DNA of 21,672 nt, taken from a virus. Of this stretch, positions 1-8,393 are shown in pieces; position 1 is the stretch's first letter, and each line of letters opens with the position of its first letter. The stretch is from the IMG/VR virus record IMGVR_UViG_3300027659_000239, positions 1 to 21,672 of that record. One strand, written 5' to 3'. Position numbers and translations under genes: made by a program. The notes beneath the pieces were generated by a model that was not told the DNA's origin, made no database searches, and saw only the letters and a program-made list of their open reading frames with translations.

Positions 1-390
1 CCCGCCGAATATTATTACGCATTCTTTAACGGGGTGATCAGCTCTAGCAATGTTTGTGATCTCTACGGCTTTCTCACAGTACTTCAATACCCGAAGTCTT
101 GCTATTTCGGAGTTGTAGGAAGTGGTGACTTTGGAGAACTGCCAGTCCCCCATGTCCCAAACTGCTACTTCTGCCTTCTTACGTCGTACATCCTTTTTAA
201 TGGGATCTATAAGCACATAAGGGGTTTTGGCTAAGATGGCACCTTTACAAGCCTCTACAGTTGCTTCTACCAGAAGGTCAGTCCTAGACATGGACTTTCT
301 TAACGCCCGCTGGGTTCTAACTAGTTCCCGCCGTATGTCTTCAATTTCGTTCATCAATGGCTCAGACTCTAGCTGAGCGTCGAAACTCAT
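1..390 (-). CDS. Probable calcineurin-like metallophosphoesterase, N-terminal part (cut by window edge)
   Basis: The reading frame is open from an ATG at 390 to base 1, giving 130 residues with no stop; the 3' end lies outside the window. After a charged helical N-terminus (residues 14-40, coiled-coil-like) comes a beta-strand ending in VWDMGDWQ (residues 77-84), then SYNSEIARLRVLKY, then RADHPVKE and a strand VIIFGG at the edge. This order resembles phage metallophosphoesterases, where the first metal site is an Asp in a D-x-(H/G/D) motif after a beta-strand and the next is a GD motif after a second strand. Here D79 and D82 would be the first site, and the GD motif would start exactly at the cut. 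Such enzymes can act as DNA exonucleases or phosphatases. The start overlaps the upstream stop in ATGA. Family assignment rests on partial motifs only. Confidence 0.5.
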   Translation of the reverse strand, partial: MSFDAQLESEPLMNEIEDIRRELVRTQRALRKSMSRTDLLVEATVEACKGAILAKTPYVLIDPIKKDVRRKKAEVAVWDMGDWQFSKVTTSYNSEIARLRVLKYCEKAVEITNIARADHPVKECVIIFGG

Positions 391-656
391 TTGTCCTCAC
401 ATATGCATTTTTTGTTCTTGTGCTTTGAAATAAGCTTAGGTCCAATTACGCTTCCCTCTTCACGAATGGCAACAGAAAGCTTTTCTGCTGACCAAGCTTG
501 AATCATGGTTTCTAAAGCGATACGTTCTTTTTCGTCCAAAGAGTCAACTAGTAGCCCCAAATTACAACGCGTAATCTGTTCGGGCTCATTTGCGAGACGT
601 TCTGAGAACACTGTTCCTCCAGGTGGTTGGAGACGGATAATTTCTTGAACATACAC
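387..656 (-). CDS. Hypothetical 89-residue protein
   Basis: The protein is 89 residues long and I do not recognise it. The N-terminal half is mixed (QPPGGTVFSERLANEP). Residues 38-63 look like a helical segment with acidic and basic residues (DSLDEKERIALETMIQAW). The C-terminus is basic and carries two Cys (KNKKCICEDK). There is no signal peptide, membrane segment or catalytic motif that I can see. It follows the upstream gene after about 21 bases and shares an ATGA overlap with the probable phosphoesterase downstream, so the two are likely translated together. This suggests a bridge between the fiber block and a downstream nucleic-acid block, but its role is unknown. Confidence 0.7.
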   Translation of the reverse strand: MYVQEIIRLQPPGGTVFSERLANEPEQITRCNLGLLVDSLDEKERIALETMIQAWSAEKLSVAIREEGSVIGPKLISKHKNKKCICEDK

Positions 657-677
657 TACTGTAACTAGAATTACAAC

Positions 678-956
678 TTACTGACCAGTAATAATTTGGA
701 TCTTTGCTTCCATTTGCGTTGCTAAGTCATCTATTGCGACTTGAGCACTTGCGGTTACTTCTTCAACCGTTGTGCCTTCAATTGGAAGCGGAGATAAAGG
801 AGCAGACAAAATTTGTTGATTTTGAGCTTCTAATATTTCCTTTGCTATATTATTTTGCTCAACTTCTCTAGCCCATTTAATAAAATCTATTCTATCTTTG
901 TCAGATATATATGGAAAACCTTCTGGTAAAGGCTGTAGCACAATTTCTTCGTCCAT
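678..956 (-). CDS. Hypothetical acidic protein, possible fiber-associated factor
   Basis: The protein is 92 residues, acidic and rich in predicted helix, with no motif I recognise. Residues 18-48 are charged and Gln-rich (KDRIDFIKWAREVEQNN and on). Residues 49-60 are Pro-rich (APLSPLPIEG), followed by a second helix rich in Ala and Gln. It begins 8 bases after the stop of the preceding fiber gene. Small acidic helical genes directly after a tail fiber gene are often fiber assembly chaperones, so that is a possible role, but position is the only support. Confidence 0.65.
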   Translation of the reverse strand: MDEEIVLQPLPEGFPYISDKDRIDFIKWAREVEQNNIAKEILEAQNQQILSAPLSPLPIEGTTVEEVTASAQVAIDDLATQMEAKIQIITGQ

Positions 957-964
957 TGTATTTC

Positions 965-2572
965 CTAACCACTAAAACTAAGACTAGATATTTTAACAGA
1001 TCCTGAATCACATGCTACACCAAAAGAGGCAGAAGCAAAAACATTTGCGTATCCACTAACGTTAGCTCGAACTTCAGCCATCATTGGCCTATTTGTAGAA
1101 GATGCTGCATCTGAGTTATAAAGAGAACTGGCAGTTGGTGTTTTATACACAGCCATTCTGTACCCAAACTTTTCTAAAACTACTTCATCATTAACTGCCA
1201 CAGTCATTCCTGAAGCAAGAGCAGTATCAACTCCGTCAAAAGTACTAAAAATACGTAGCGTACAAGCTCCAGAGCTATCTATTCTAAGGCCGTAACCATA
1301 CATATCAGTAGAACCTCCGCTATATAAGTTTCCTATATAAAAAAATCTTCCCGCTTCTGGCAAAACGCTAATTAAAAATCTACAAGAAAAGAATGCTAAA
1401 GGAGCACCGCCAGAGTTATAAGAGTTTCTTTGTCTTTGTAATACAGCTCTTCGGGTAGTTACTGATCCGCCTGTATTCATAGTACCCACACCGCCAGAGC
1501 AGCCTGTAAATGTGTTACCAGTTTTACCAGTATAAGATACTAATTGCACACCGGAGCTAGTGTTTACTAATAATGTTCCAGAAGTTGGAAAAGTATTAGA
1601 AAATGTAGAAGTAGAATACTGGTTACATTGCGTTAAACTAGCTCCAACTTGATAAGGAGCTACATCAGAAACAGTACAACCTGTGAAAGTAGTAGCAGTA
1701 ATTCCAGTATAAGCAATACGAGCAACCGCAGATAACGGAGTACCATCAGCCGACACACATTCTATTGTAGCGCCAGTACTAATAGAACCAGAAGCTCCAA
1801 CTACACCTATAATATTACTAAAGCTAAAACCTGAATAGGAAGCTATCTGGGTTCCTACTGAAGTAGTTATTTTTATATAACCAGAATTAGGCCATCCATC
1901 AAATTGTAATGATTTATTTGTAGGTATATAATTAGTTATATTTGCAATATTGCTACCAACAGTAGCAGCTAAAGGAATTGATGAAGTTTTTAAAGTTCCT
2001 GAAGAAGCAAAACCGGCAGTACTTGGAACTGTCAATGTTAAGCTTGTTATGCCAGAAATGTTTGTAGAAAAATAGGATAAAGGGGAGCCATTATTATCTA
2101 CGCCAGAAGTCAAAGTAGTTGGTGTATAAGTAGAATTTACGTTAATTGTGGCTTGAGGCAAAGATAAACCGTTAGACGGAGAAGTAATAGTGGTGTTTAT
2201 CGGGTTAATATTGTTGTAGGTTGATGTTAAGTCTGTAAAAAAAGTACCAACTGCAGTTAACTCGCCACTACCATTGGCCCCGTTCCAGGTAGTGTATTGC
2301 CATCCTGGTAATAAGTCTGCAGATTGCATACCTAGTGGTCTAACAGGTAAATAAATTTTATCTGTTCCATTAAGAAGTTCTGTCCAGGTTCCATCTTTTT
2401 TTATTAAAATTTTAGACTGATAAGTACCGTTTACTCCACCATCATTTATACACACGCTGAAGTCGTTGTTATCTCCGACATAATTATTGATAGAGCTAGA
2501 TGTTAATACGACAGAGGAAGAATTTTCTTTTATTCTTCTACTTTCGTTGCTACCTGGTTTTTTAAGAGTCAT
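965..2572 (-). CDS. Tail fiber / minor tail protein with Ser-Thr-rich beta modules
   Basis: The gene encodes 535 residues rich in Ser, Thr, Gly and Asn, as in beta-structured fiber proteins. I chose the ATG at 2572 because AAGGAG lies 7 bases upstream; a start at 2590 would sit inside the previous gene. A central module, with TSGTLLVNTSSGVQLVSYTG followed by a TFTGCSGG-GTM segment, recurs in the preceding gene. A related copy, ARIAYTGITATTFTGC, lies just before it. The last 150 residues lack the repeats and look like a compact domain (FYIGNLYSGGSTDMYGYGLR and on), possibly a lectin-like receptor-binding end. This is inferred from composition and position; there is no catalytic motif. Confidence 0.75.
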   Translation of the reverse strand: MTLKKPGSNESRRIKENSSSVVLTSSSINNYVGDNNDFSVCINDGGVNGTYQSKILIKKDGTWTELLNGTDKIYLPVRPLGMQSADLLPGWQYTTWNGANGSGELTAVGTFFTDLTSTYNNINPINTTITSPSNGLSLPQATINVNSTYTPTTLTSGVDNNGSPLSYFSTNISGITSLTLTVPSTAGFASSGTLKTSSIPLAATVGSNIANITNYIPTNKSLQFDGWPNSGYIKITTSVGTQIASYSGFSFSNIIGVVGASGSISTGATIECVSADGTPLSAVARIAYTGITATTFTGCTVSDVAPYQVGASLTQCNQYSTSTFSNTFPTSGTLLVNTSSGVQLVSYTGKTGNTFTGCSGGVGTMNTGGSVTTRRAVLQRQRNSYNSGGAPLAFFSCRFLISVLPEAGRFFYIGNLYSGGSTDMYGYGLRIDSSGACTLRIFSTFDGVDTALASGMTVAVNDEVVLEKFGYRMAVYKTPTASSLYNSDAASSTNRPMMAEVRANVSGYANVFASASFGVACDSGSVKISSLSFSG

Positions 2573-2573
2573 T

Positions 2574-3161
2574 TTATACTCCTTCAACACCAGTAATTAC
2601 AGCATTTAATTTAGCAGTTATGTTAGATCTTATGTATATAGTATCCCCATCGTTTAACATCATTCCTTCAAATATAGATTCTAAGCTTATAGAATCAGAT
2701 AATGGCAGTATATATTGGGATATTATTTGGTTTGTTACTCCTGGCGTAGCTCCTGCTTTTACTACGTGGATATCTATTGTAACCGCAGAGCTGGTATGAA
2801 CATTACAAAGAGAAAAAGATTGTATTTTTACACAAGAATTAGATGGAGCTAAAACAATATCCCCAACAGAAGTAACTGCGTTGTTTGTAGCCATAGTACC
2901 TGAACCACCAGAACAACCCGTAAATGTGGTTGAAGTTTTACCAGTATAAGTTACTGATTGAATCCCAAGATTAGTTGTAACCAATATAGTACCTGAAGTT
3001 GGAAACACTGTACCTGTGGTTGAAGCTACGTTAATTGTTGCTTGAGGCAAAGCTACGTTATTAGATCCAGAAGCGATTGTAGTGCTACCATTATTAACTA
3101 CTTGCCCTGCATATAAAATTTTGCCAGTTAAAGTAGCTGTGTTGTAAGAAACGTTTGCCAC
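2574..3161 (-). CDS. Virion structural protein sharing a beta module with the next fiber gene
   Basis: The protein has 195 residues. It starts at a GTG codon preceded by AGGAGG five bases upstream; this ribosome site overlaps the stop of the previous gene. The first half carries the module ATINVASTTGTVFPTSGTIL then YTGKTSTTFTGCSGGSGTM, nearly the same as a stretch of the downstream 535-residue protein. The second half (about residues 108-195) is a separate beta-rich domain containing SNSCVKIQSFSLCNVHTS and IDIHVVKAG, which looks like a small jelly-roll or decoration-like fold. It probably forms part of the same adsorption apparatus as its neighbours. I cannot name a specific function. Confidence 0.7.
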   Translation of the reverse strand: MANVSYNTATLTGKILYAGQVVNNGSTTIASGSNNVALPQATINVASTTGTVFPTSGTILVTTNLGIQSVTYTGKTSTTFTGCSGGSGTMATNNAVTSVGDIVLAPSNSCVKIQSFSLCNVHTSSAVTIDIHVVKAGATPGVTNQIISQYILPLSDSISLESIFEGMMLNDGDTIYIRSNITAKLNAVITGVEGV

Positions 3162-3162
3162 G

Positions 3163-6100
3163 CTATCCTCCTAGAACAATTGCCATAGCTGCGCTTGTTG
3201 ACGGAGCTGACGGGATTATATTGATATTACACACATCGGATGCTGAAGGCAACCCTCCAGCTCCAACAGTTACGTTAGAAACATCGAAAGCCCAATACGC
3301 CACAGGTATCATTACATACGGAACTACTTCATAAACGCTATAAGGACCACCTCCACCGTCTGGTACAGCATTAGTAGTAATATTTGTTGTTGTGGAAGTA
3401 CCGCTTGTTGCTACAGACTTGAATCCATAAATAGAACCTAAACTATTACTTGTTGCCCTAACTGTCTGAGTGGACGAAGTAGGGTTTAAAGATGGGTAAG
3501 TATTAGCGGCCAAATAAACATAACTGTTGTTGAAAGTTGTTGTAATTGCAGTTGTTGTGTTAGATCCGTTTGCGGTTGCAAACCCAGTAACTTTTGCCCC
3601 AATTGGGTTTGATGGATCGGCACCAGTGACAACTGCAACGCTTGCAGAAACACCAGAATAAGTTGATCCAGGTGTTACAGAGCAGCTTACAGTAATAGCT
3701 CTAGAACTCAATGCTGAGGATATATACGCGTAGTAACTAGAGACTCTAGTAATCCCGTCAGTGCGCAGTTTTGTTTGTATAAGAGTGAATGTAGCTCCGG
3801 TCATAGTGGGTGTGTTATTAACTAAACCCATCTCTCCATAAGAATATACATCAACAAGAATTAAATCTCCTGCTAGATAAGCGATAGAAGAGGTTGTAGT
3901 AGAAACGTCATATCCACCACCGTCTAAATAAACTTCTGGAAGTGTTGTTCTTTGTGATAACACACTATTAGTAATAGGAACGCGCGTAGCTTTATTGACA
4001 GATGCTCTCCACCATTTACTACCTGTTGGAGTAGCTGCAGGAGTATACATAACTGTATCCCCAGTTTTTACTCTAGAGAAGTACTCATAATTATTAGATG
4101 TACTGTTACTTACATCTGCAAAAGCCATTTTAGTTACTAAAGAACCAGTAGCGTTATTCAACCTAAAAAAGCCAGAACCTGGGTTATCTATTGTTGTATT
4201 AGTACTAAATAAGTAAGTATCTAGTAAAGGATTAGGAGTTCCAATACTTTGATCAACCCATTGGCTATTGTAATCCGTTCCGTTTATTTTTGATAGAACT
4301 TGACCAGTTGTACCACCAACTGGAATGAATTGTGAGTGAGAGTGAGACGTAGCTGCTTTTCCAGACAAGTCTGTTACTAAGTTAGTAACTTGTGATTCAC
4401 TAATAGTTATAGCGTCTGTACCGCCAGATGCGTGCGAAGCTGCGTGCGTAGTAGGTGTGCGAGCATCAGTTAAACGAGAATCAGAAGTTCCAACTTTACC
4501 GGCTAAATCAGTAACTAAGTTAGTAACCTGCGACTCTGTAACCGTCAGTGTAGATTGTGCCTTGTTCTTCCATAAACCCGTAGAAGACTCATATTGCAAT
4601 AAATCGCCATTAGTCTTACTTGTTATTAATACGTCGTGTATTTCATCCAGCTCATAACCGTTTTGTACCTTAACATATATTGAACCATTATTTGGGTTTA
4701 CCCGAGTAACAACACCCAAATAAACCATGTGCAATGGTGCTACAGGCTTAGTAGTGGTCCAAGTACCAGCAGTAGTACCATCTAAGTAAACTATATCCCC
4801 AGAAGTTTTACCGGAAGTATCTATCCCTGTAAGATATCCCTCGGTAAGAACATATCCATCAGCACCATTTAAAATATTTGCACTAACAAAACCTAGGGTT
4901 CTAGCTGAAGTAGCATCTGAAGTAGCTAAAGCTTTAGAAACTTGAACATGATCGCCATTAGAACCAGAAGTGTATACAACTGTTCCCTTAGTCAAAGTAG
5001 AACCAGTAGCGTTTCTTACTAACGCATATGTAGAAGAACCTGTAGTTCCACCAGTAGTTTCTAGAGTTGATATTCTAGTTCCTAAATCACTTAAATCAGT
5101 TGTGAGGTTAGTAACTTGAGATTCCGCAATGGTAATTGGGTCAGAACCAGCAACCGCATGAGTAGACGCGTGCGCAGTAGGCGTTCTAGAGTCAGTCAAT
5201 CTAGAGTCAGATGTGTATACAAGGTTGGCGGTGTTTGAAATACCATGAACACTAGTGGTTACTGCAGCATGGGTAGCAACTGCTCCATTAGCCTCATATA
5301 CGCCTGAGTGGGCGTGAGTAGTGTCAGATTTACCAGACAGGGCAGATACTAACCCCGTGATATCTGACACACCTAAGCTGACCACACCACTTTGACCATT
5401 AACTGCAGTTACCTGACCTGCAGCTAAAATCTCTTTCCAAGCATTTAAGACTGTTGGCGTATCTGCCGATAATATGTATGTTTTGCCCGTATCAGAACGA
5501 ACTGCTACATCTCCACGTTGGGCTGTTAAAGCCAACATAGCGGCTTCTGTAGCTACTACCGTAATTTCATTGATGGCAAGTGGCGGTAAATTGCCCGTAG
5601 GAATCAACCCAGAGCCATCTAAGACCGCAACACCGTTAGCCCCTTGTGGGAGTCTAGCTATGGCTATTTTTCTCCCAGAATCCAATACAGCGGTTCCGTT
5701 AATTTGGTCTAGGGAAGATAAAGGGACAAATTGCCCAGTAGCCCACGATCTATCAGCGTGTGGGTCTGCAGAGGATATGTGAGCTGATACAGCGGCTGCT
5801 GCAGTTCCTATTGGGTCATATACGCCCGTATGCAGGTGCGTAGTGTCTGATTTAGTTGAATCGTGAGGGACATATATATAAGAATCTGTACCTAATATAG
5901 CTTGGTTATTAGCGTCTGTGCTAACTACTTGAGGCCCTTTTAGGTTACCTCTCAAAGTCCAAGTAGATACACCAGTTTTTTCATAGTAATCGCCATTAGT
6001 AGTTCTTAGGTAAAAATCTTTTTGTAATCCTAAACCTGAATCAGGTGTTGTACTTCCTGTGTACCAAGATGAACCAATTGGCCCTGGAACACCAAATATG

Positions 6101-6204
6101 GCGTTAACAGGGGCATCTCCAACAACTAAATCACTAACAGCCACTGGCGTAGTTATTATCAGTTCGCCAACTGTAACGGGTGTAAGAAGGACTTGATCTG
6201 TCAC
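3163..6204 (-). CDS. Large tail fiber protein (1013 residues) with internal repeats
   Basis: This is the largest gene in the window. It starts at GTG within a GTGA overlap and has only a weak ribosome site. Near the N-terminus, the NGDYYEKTG...TWTLRGNLKG segment is shared with the collagen-like fiber gene at 14711-15718. The centre contains repeats typical of phage fibers: KSDTTHxHxGVY twice, SDSRLTDxRTPTxHA twice, and ESQVTNLxTDL three times. These resemble trimeric fiber shafts with His-containing turns, which in other phages can bind metal. The last 280 residues or so are Ser/Thr-rich beta sequence without these repeats (YLAGDLILVDVYSYGEMG, SVAVVTGADPSNPIGAK), probably the distal receptor-binding part. 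It likely works with the small genes on both sides. The fiber call is strong; the receptor is unknown. Confidence 0.85.
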   Translation of the reverse strand: MTDQVLLTPVTVGELIITTPVAVSDLVVGDAPVNAIFGVPGPIGSSWYTGSTTPDSGLGLQKDFYLRTTNGDYYEKTGVSTWTLRGNLKGPQVVSTDANNQAILGTDSYIYVPHDSTKSDTTHLHTGVYDPIGTAAAAVSAHISSADPHADRSWATGQFVPLSSLDQINGTAVLDSGRKIAIARLPQGANGVAVLDGSGLIPTGNLPPLAINEITVVATEAAMLALTAQRGDVAVRSDTGKTYILSADTPTVLNAWKEILAAGQVTAVNGQSGVVSLGVSDITGLVSALSGKSDTTHAHSGVYEANGAVATHAAVTTSVHGISNTANLVYTSDSRLTDSRTPTAHASTHAVAGSDPITIAESQVTNLTTDLSDLGTRISTLETTGGTTGSSTYALVRNATGSTLTKGTVVYTSGSNGDHVQVSKALATSDATSARTLGFVSANILNGADGYVLTEGYLTGIDTSGKTSGDIVYLDGTTAGTWTTTKPVAPLHMVYLGVVTRVNPNNGSIYVKVQNGYELDEIHDVLITSKTNGDLLQYESSTGLWKNKAQSTLTVTESQVTNLVTDLAGKVGTSDSRLTDARTPTTHAASHASGGTDAITISESQVTNLVTDLSGKAATSHSHSQFIPVGGTTGQVLSKINGTDYNSQWVDQSIGTPNPLLDTYLFSTNTTIDNPGSGFFRLNNATGSLVTKMAFADVSNSTSNNYEYFSRVKTGDTVMYTPAATPTGSKWWRASVNKATRVPITNSVLSQRTTLPEVYLDGGGYDVSTTTSSIAYLAGDLILVDVYSYGEMGLVNNTPTMTGATFTLIQTKLRTDGITRVSSYYAYISSALSSRAITVSCSVTPGSTYSGVSASVAVVTGADPSNPIGAKVTGFATANGSNTTTAITTTFNNSYVYLAANTYPSLNPTSSTQTVRATSNSLGSIYGFKSVATSGTSTTTNITTNAVPDGGGGPYSVYEVVPYVMIPVAYWAFDVSNVTVGAGGLPSASDVCNINIIPSAPSTSAAMAIVLGG
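4362..5212 (-). repeat. Repeated shaft modules within the large fiber gene
   Basis: Two copies of a unit of about 43 residues, with SDSRLTDxRTPTxHA followed by a TIxESQVTNLxTDL segment, are encoded near 5085-5212 and 4362-4486. A partial third copy (ESQVTNLVTDLAGK) is near 4499-4547. The protein copies are clearly alike and the DNA copies are similar but not identical. Each probably adds a segment to a trimeric fiber shaft. The span given covers the outer copies and the sequence between them. Confidence 0.75.
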
Positions 6205-6539
6205 GAGGAAAGCCTAACCTTACCAGCAGCTATAACTTGAATAATACTGGAAAGCCTAAACTCCAATCTAACGTCGCATGTTTTCCACGTAACATTAGTT
6301 TGATTATAAGTTAATTCCCAGTAAAATACTTGGGTATTGCCCGCATCACCTTCGTTTACTGGGTTATTAGCAGTCCACAAAACTTGGCCAGTAGGAGTTT
6401 CTAACACTAATACAGCAGTTAAACCAGAAAATGTTGAACCAGCAGGTAAGGTAACTTTAAGCCCAAATTTAGATGCAGCGGCTCTAGCAAGCTCTACTTT
6501 TAATGTAGGAAGCACACTACCTAAAGTTAATGTAGACAT
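6201..6539 (-). CDS. Small beta-rich tail/fiber-associated protein
   Basis: The protein has 112 residues and an AGAGGT ribosome site about four bases before the ATG. It reads as one beta-sandwich domain: LKVTLPAGSTFSGLTAVLVL, then WTANNPVNEGDAGNTQVFYW, then CDVRLEFRL and a final strand AAGKVRLSS. The overall pattern resembles the 134-residue protein encoded at 16459-16863, which also directly precedes fiber genes. The two may therefore be paralogous adaptor or baseplate-type proteins, one for each fiber cluster. It overlaps the 1013-residue fiber gene (GTGA). I see no catalytic motif, and the adaptor role is inference from position and fold-like pattern. Confidence 0.65.
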   Translation of the reverse strand: MSTLTLGSVLPTLKVELARAAASKFGLKVTLPAGSTFSGLTAVLVLETPTGQVLWTANNPVNEGDAGNTQVFYWELTYNQTNVTWKTCDVRLEFRLSSIIQVIAAGKVRLSS

Positions 6540-6547
6540 AATTACCT

Positions 6548-6901
6548 CTAATTGTTATTATTATGATCGAAAAGAGTTCTTTTTAATTTTAATCGTTCTA
6601 AATTATTGATTATACTATCTTCAATGTTTATCTGTCGTTCTTCTATTCTATGCAACCTGTCTGCTAAGTCTTTTAATAAATTATCTCTTTCCATAGACTC
6701 TAAAACAGACATTTTCCACATTTTATATACACGCCCAATTCCAGCACCTAATGCTAATAGTGACACTAATGTAGCTACTAAAAAAGACAAATTATCGGCA
6801 ATAGAATTATCAGATATAAGCACAGCTACAGGCATACCAGTAAGGGCAGCACCTACCATGCTACCAAATACTGCTATTTCGCCTGAATCATCTCTAGACA
6901 T
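6548..6901 (-). CDS. Small membrane protein with C-terminal coiled coil (holin-like)
   Basis: The protein has 117 residues. AAGGAG sits four bases before the ATG. Two hydrophobic segments are visible: residues 10-30 (VFGSMVGAALTGMPVAVLI) and 38-57 (LSFLVATLVSLLALGAGIG). They are followed by a basic stretch and a long charged helix of about 45 residues with heptad-like spacing (LLKDLADRLHRIEERQINI). The protein ends in an unusual four-Asn tail. Two membrane helices plus a cytoplasmic coiled coil fit a holin or another phage membrane factor. However, a better holin candidate lies beside the endolysin at 12936-13199, so this one may do something else, such as membrane docking during entry. Confidence 0.65.
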   Translation of the reverse strand: MSRDDSGEIAVFGSMVGAALTGMPVAVLISDNSIADNLSFLVATLVSLLALGAGIGRVYKMWKMSVLESMERDNLLKDLADRLHRIEERQINIEDSIINNLERLKLKRTLFDHNNNN

Positions 6902-6945
6902 GCTACTCCTTATACCTTTCAGTATAACTTAGACCTCTAGAGTAC

Positions 6946-7968
6946 TTATGTATTTTTAATAGGTTTAGTTTTACCAATATCAAATAAAGTGCCTTGCACT
7001 GGCTTAGGTGGTTTACTAGGGGCTAATGGCTTAATAGAACTTTCAGGCCGCTTCTTCTTTAAAAATTTAAGCTGATCCCTATGCACAAAAACTTTAGCAT
7101 CTTTATTGTTTAGTACAGTAAACATATTATCACCATCATATGTTTGTATACGAGCTTTTCTCCCAAGATGCAGCACTTCCCTACCTTGCATAGAAAAGTC
7201 TGGATTGCGAGGAGTAAAAGCTTTAGAAACATTTCTTTTACTAGGAGCCATATTAGTGGCCCTATGCCATATTAAATCTTGCGCAGACATACGATTTTCA
7301 TCAAGATAAGTACTATCGTATTTAGCTTTTGTTGTTTCTCGCGCTGCTTTAATATCTTTATTAACCCTCAAATAACCTGGTAATCTTCTTTTTAGTTTTT
7401 GTCCTTCTTCTACTTGTGTTTGAAATCTTTCTCTAGGTCTATTTCTCATAGAAAAACTTTTTGGTATTTCAGAAACAAGTATTCGCCTCATGTTATCTGG
7501 CTTCATAGCAGCAGCTTTTTTACCAGCTGCATTAGCCCTTATTAAATTTGTTCTATAAACTCTACCTAAGCCAGTAACATTAGCGTTGGGCTTAATTTTT
7601 CCTAATTGAACACCTTTAACGTAAGAAGGCAGGCCCTTAGACACAGGATTATTTTCAGAAGAGATAGAAGCAGCCTTCTTTTTAGCATCCGCCTTACTAG
7701 ATGCTCCCCACGCCTGTAGCGACAGCAAGAGCCTTGTTGGCTCTCCATTAGGCTTACGCTCTGGACCTGGCATATTACCCATTCTAGCCAAGAAGGATGC
7801 TCTGCGAGGATTGTCGCCCCCCTTAACGGGTGCTTTGAGGTTCATCCCCTGTGCGCGTGCAGAAGCCCTGCCTTTGGCGTTTAATCCGCCCTTGGGGTTC
7901 TTGCCCTCGGACCGTTGCCACGCTGGGGTTTCAGCCTTAGAGATTTCTACTCCGAATGCGTCAATCAT
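6946..7968 (-). CDS. AFGVE-tagged basic protein with DUF6321-like N-terminal domain
   Basis: The 340-residue protein begins MIDAFGVEISKA, the tag shared by this cluster. Residues about 13-102 contain PAWQRSEGKNPKGGLN, NLKAPVKGGDNPRRASFLAR, and then PTRLLLSLQAWGASSKADAK. I recognise this as the DUF6321-type domain found in environmental phage proteins, whose role is unknown to me. After it comes NPVSKGLPSYVKG (109-119) and a very basic region. RNVSKAF follows at 245-251, then a compact beta segment, GREVLHLGRKARIQTYDGDN followed by MFTVLNNKDAKVFVH. The first 110 codons are clearly GC-richer (about 60% over 7861-7920) than the rest (about 35% over 7321-7380), which suggests a fused or acquired domain. 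The start overlaps the upstream stop in TAATG. It is the last gene of the tagged cluster. Confidence 0.8.
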   Translation of the reverse strand: MIDAFGVEISKAETPAWQRSEGKNPKGGLNAKGRASARAQGMNLKAPVKGGDNPRRASFLARMGNMPGPERKPNGEPTRLLLSLQAWGASSKADAKKKAASISSENNPVSKGLPSYVKGVQLGKIKPNANVTGLGRVYRTNLIRANAAGKKAAAMKPDNMRRILVSEIPKSFSMRNRPRERFQTQVEEGQKLKRRLPGYLRVNKDIKAARETTKAKYDSTYLDENRMSAQDLIWHRATNMAPSKRNVSKAFTPRNPDFSMQGREVLHLGRKARIQTYDGDNMFTVLNNKDAKVFVHRDQLKFLKKKRPESSIKPLAPSKPPKPVQGTLFDIGKTKPIKNT

Positions 7969-8393
7969 TAGATTTTCTTAAACGGTCGTTTTTTAGCACG
8001 GACGAGCACCAATTTGCTTCCATTATTTTCACTTCGGTTTGCAGATATTTCAGCGGATCGTATTCTTCCTTCAAGATGTTGAGCCGTTCTTCTTTCTATG
8101 TCATTAGTAATCATTTTAGCGTCTTCTACTTTTCGAGTCGGATTTTTCAAAAACTTTAATTCTCTTGCGCGTATTTCAGGATATTTTTTAGTGTTCTGAG
8201 AAACTTTCTCGCCATATATTCTGGATATTGCTCTGTTATTTAACATTCCATATCCTTGGCCTCTTGTGTCTGCGTAAACAAAAGGTTTTTTAATCACTTC
8301 TCTAGATCCAGGGGTAGCGTGAACAGCTTGTCTAATGTAAGAAGGCAACCCCTTAGAGATATCAGTACGTTCTACACCAAATGCGTCAATCAT
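7968..8393 (-). CDS. AFGVE-tagged small basic protein
   Basis: I set the start at the ATG at 8393 because the tag MIDAFGVERTDISKGLPSYI begins there, as in its neighbours. The ATG further upstream at 8411 would add six residues unlike any paralogue. The start overlaps the upstream stop by eight bases and is preceded by AAAAAGG. The product is 141 residues, Lys/Arg-rich, with no Cys in the body and mostly helical charged sequence (ELKFLKNPTRKVEDAKMITN). It ends in a strongly basic tail (RAKKRPFKKI). I do not recognise the body. It probably binds DNA or another polyanion, given its charge, and is targeted like the other tagged proteins; both are inference. Confidence 0.75.
   Translation of the reverse strand: MIDAFGVERTDISKGLPSYIRQAVHATPGSREVIKKPFVYADTRGQGYGMLNNRAISRIYGEKVSQNTKKYPEIRARELKFLKNPTRKVEDAKMITNDIERRTAQHLEGRIRSAEISANRSENNGSKLVLVRAKKRPFKKI

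Noticed and set aside
5474-5782. Plus-strand open frame inside the large fiber gene (102 residues)
   Set aside because: It is antisense to a well-supported gene, has no ribosome site I can see, and its residues look like a reversed reading of Thr/Ala-rich sequence.
965-6204. Diversity-generating retroelement acting on the fiber genes
   Set aside because: I found no reverse transcriptase and no paired template/variable repeats. The repeats present are ordinary fiber shaft and beta modules.
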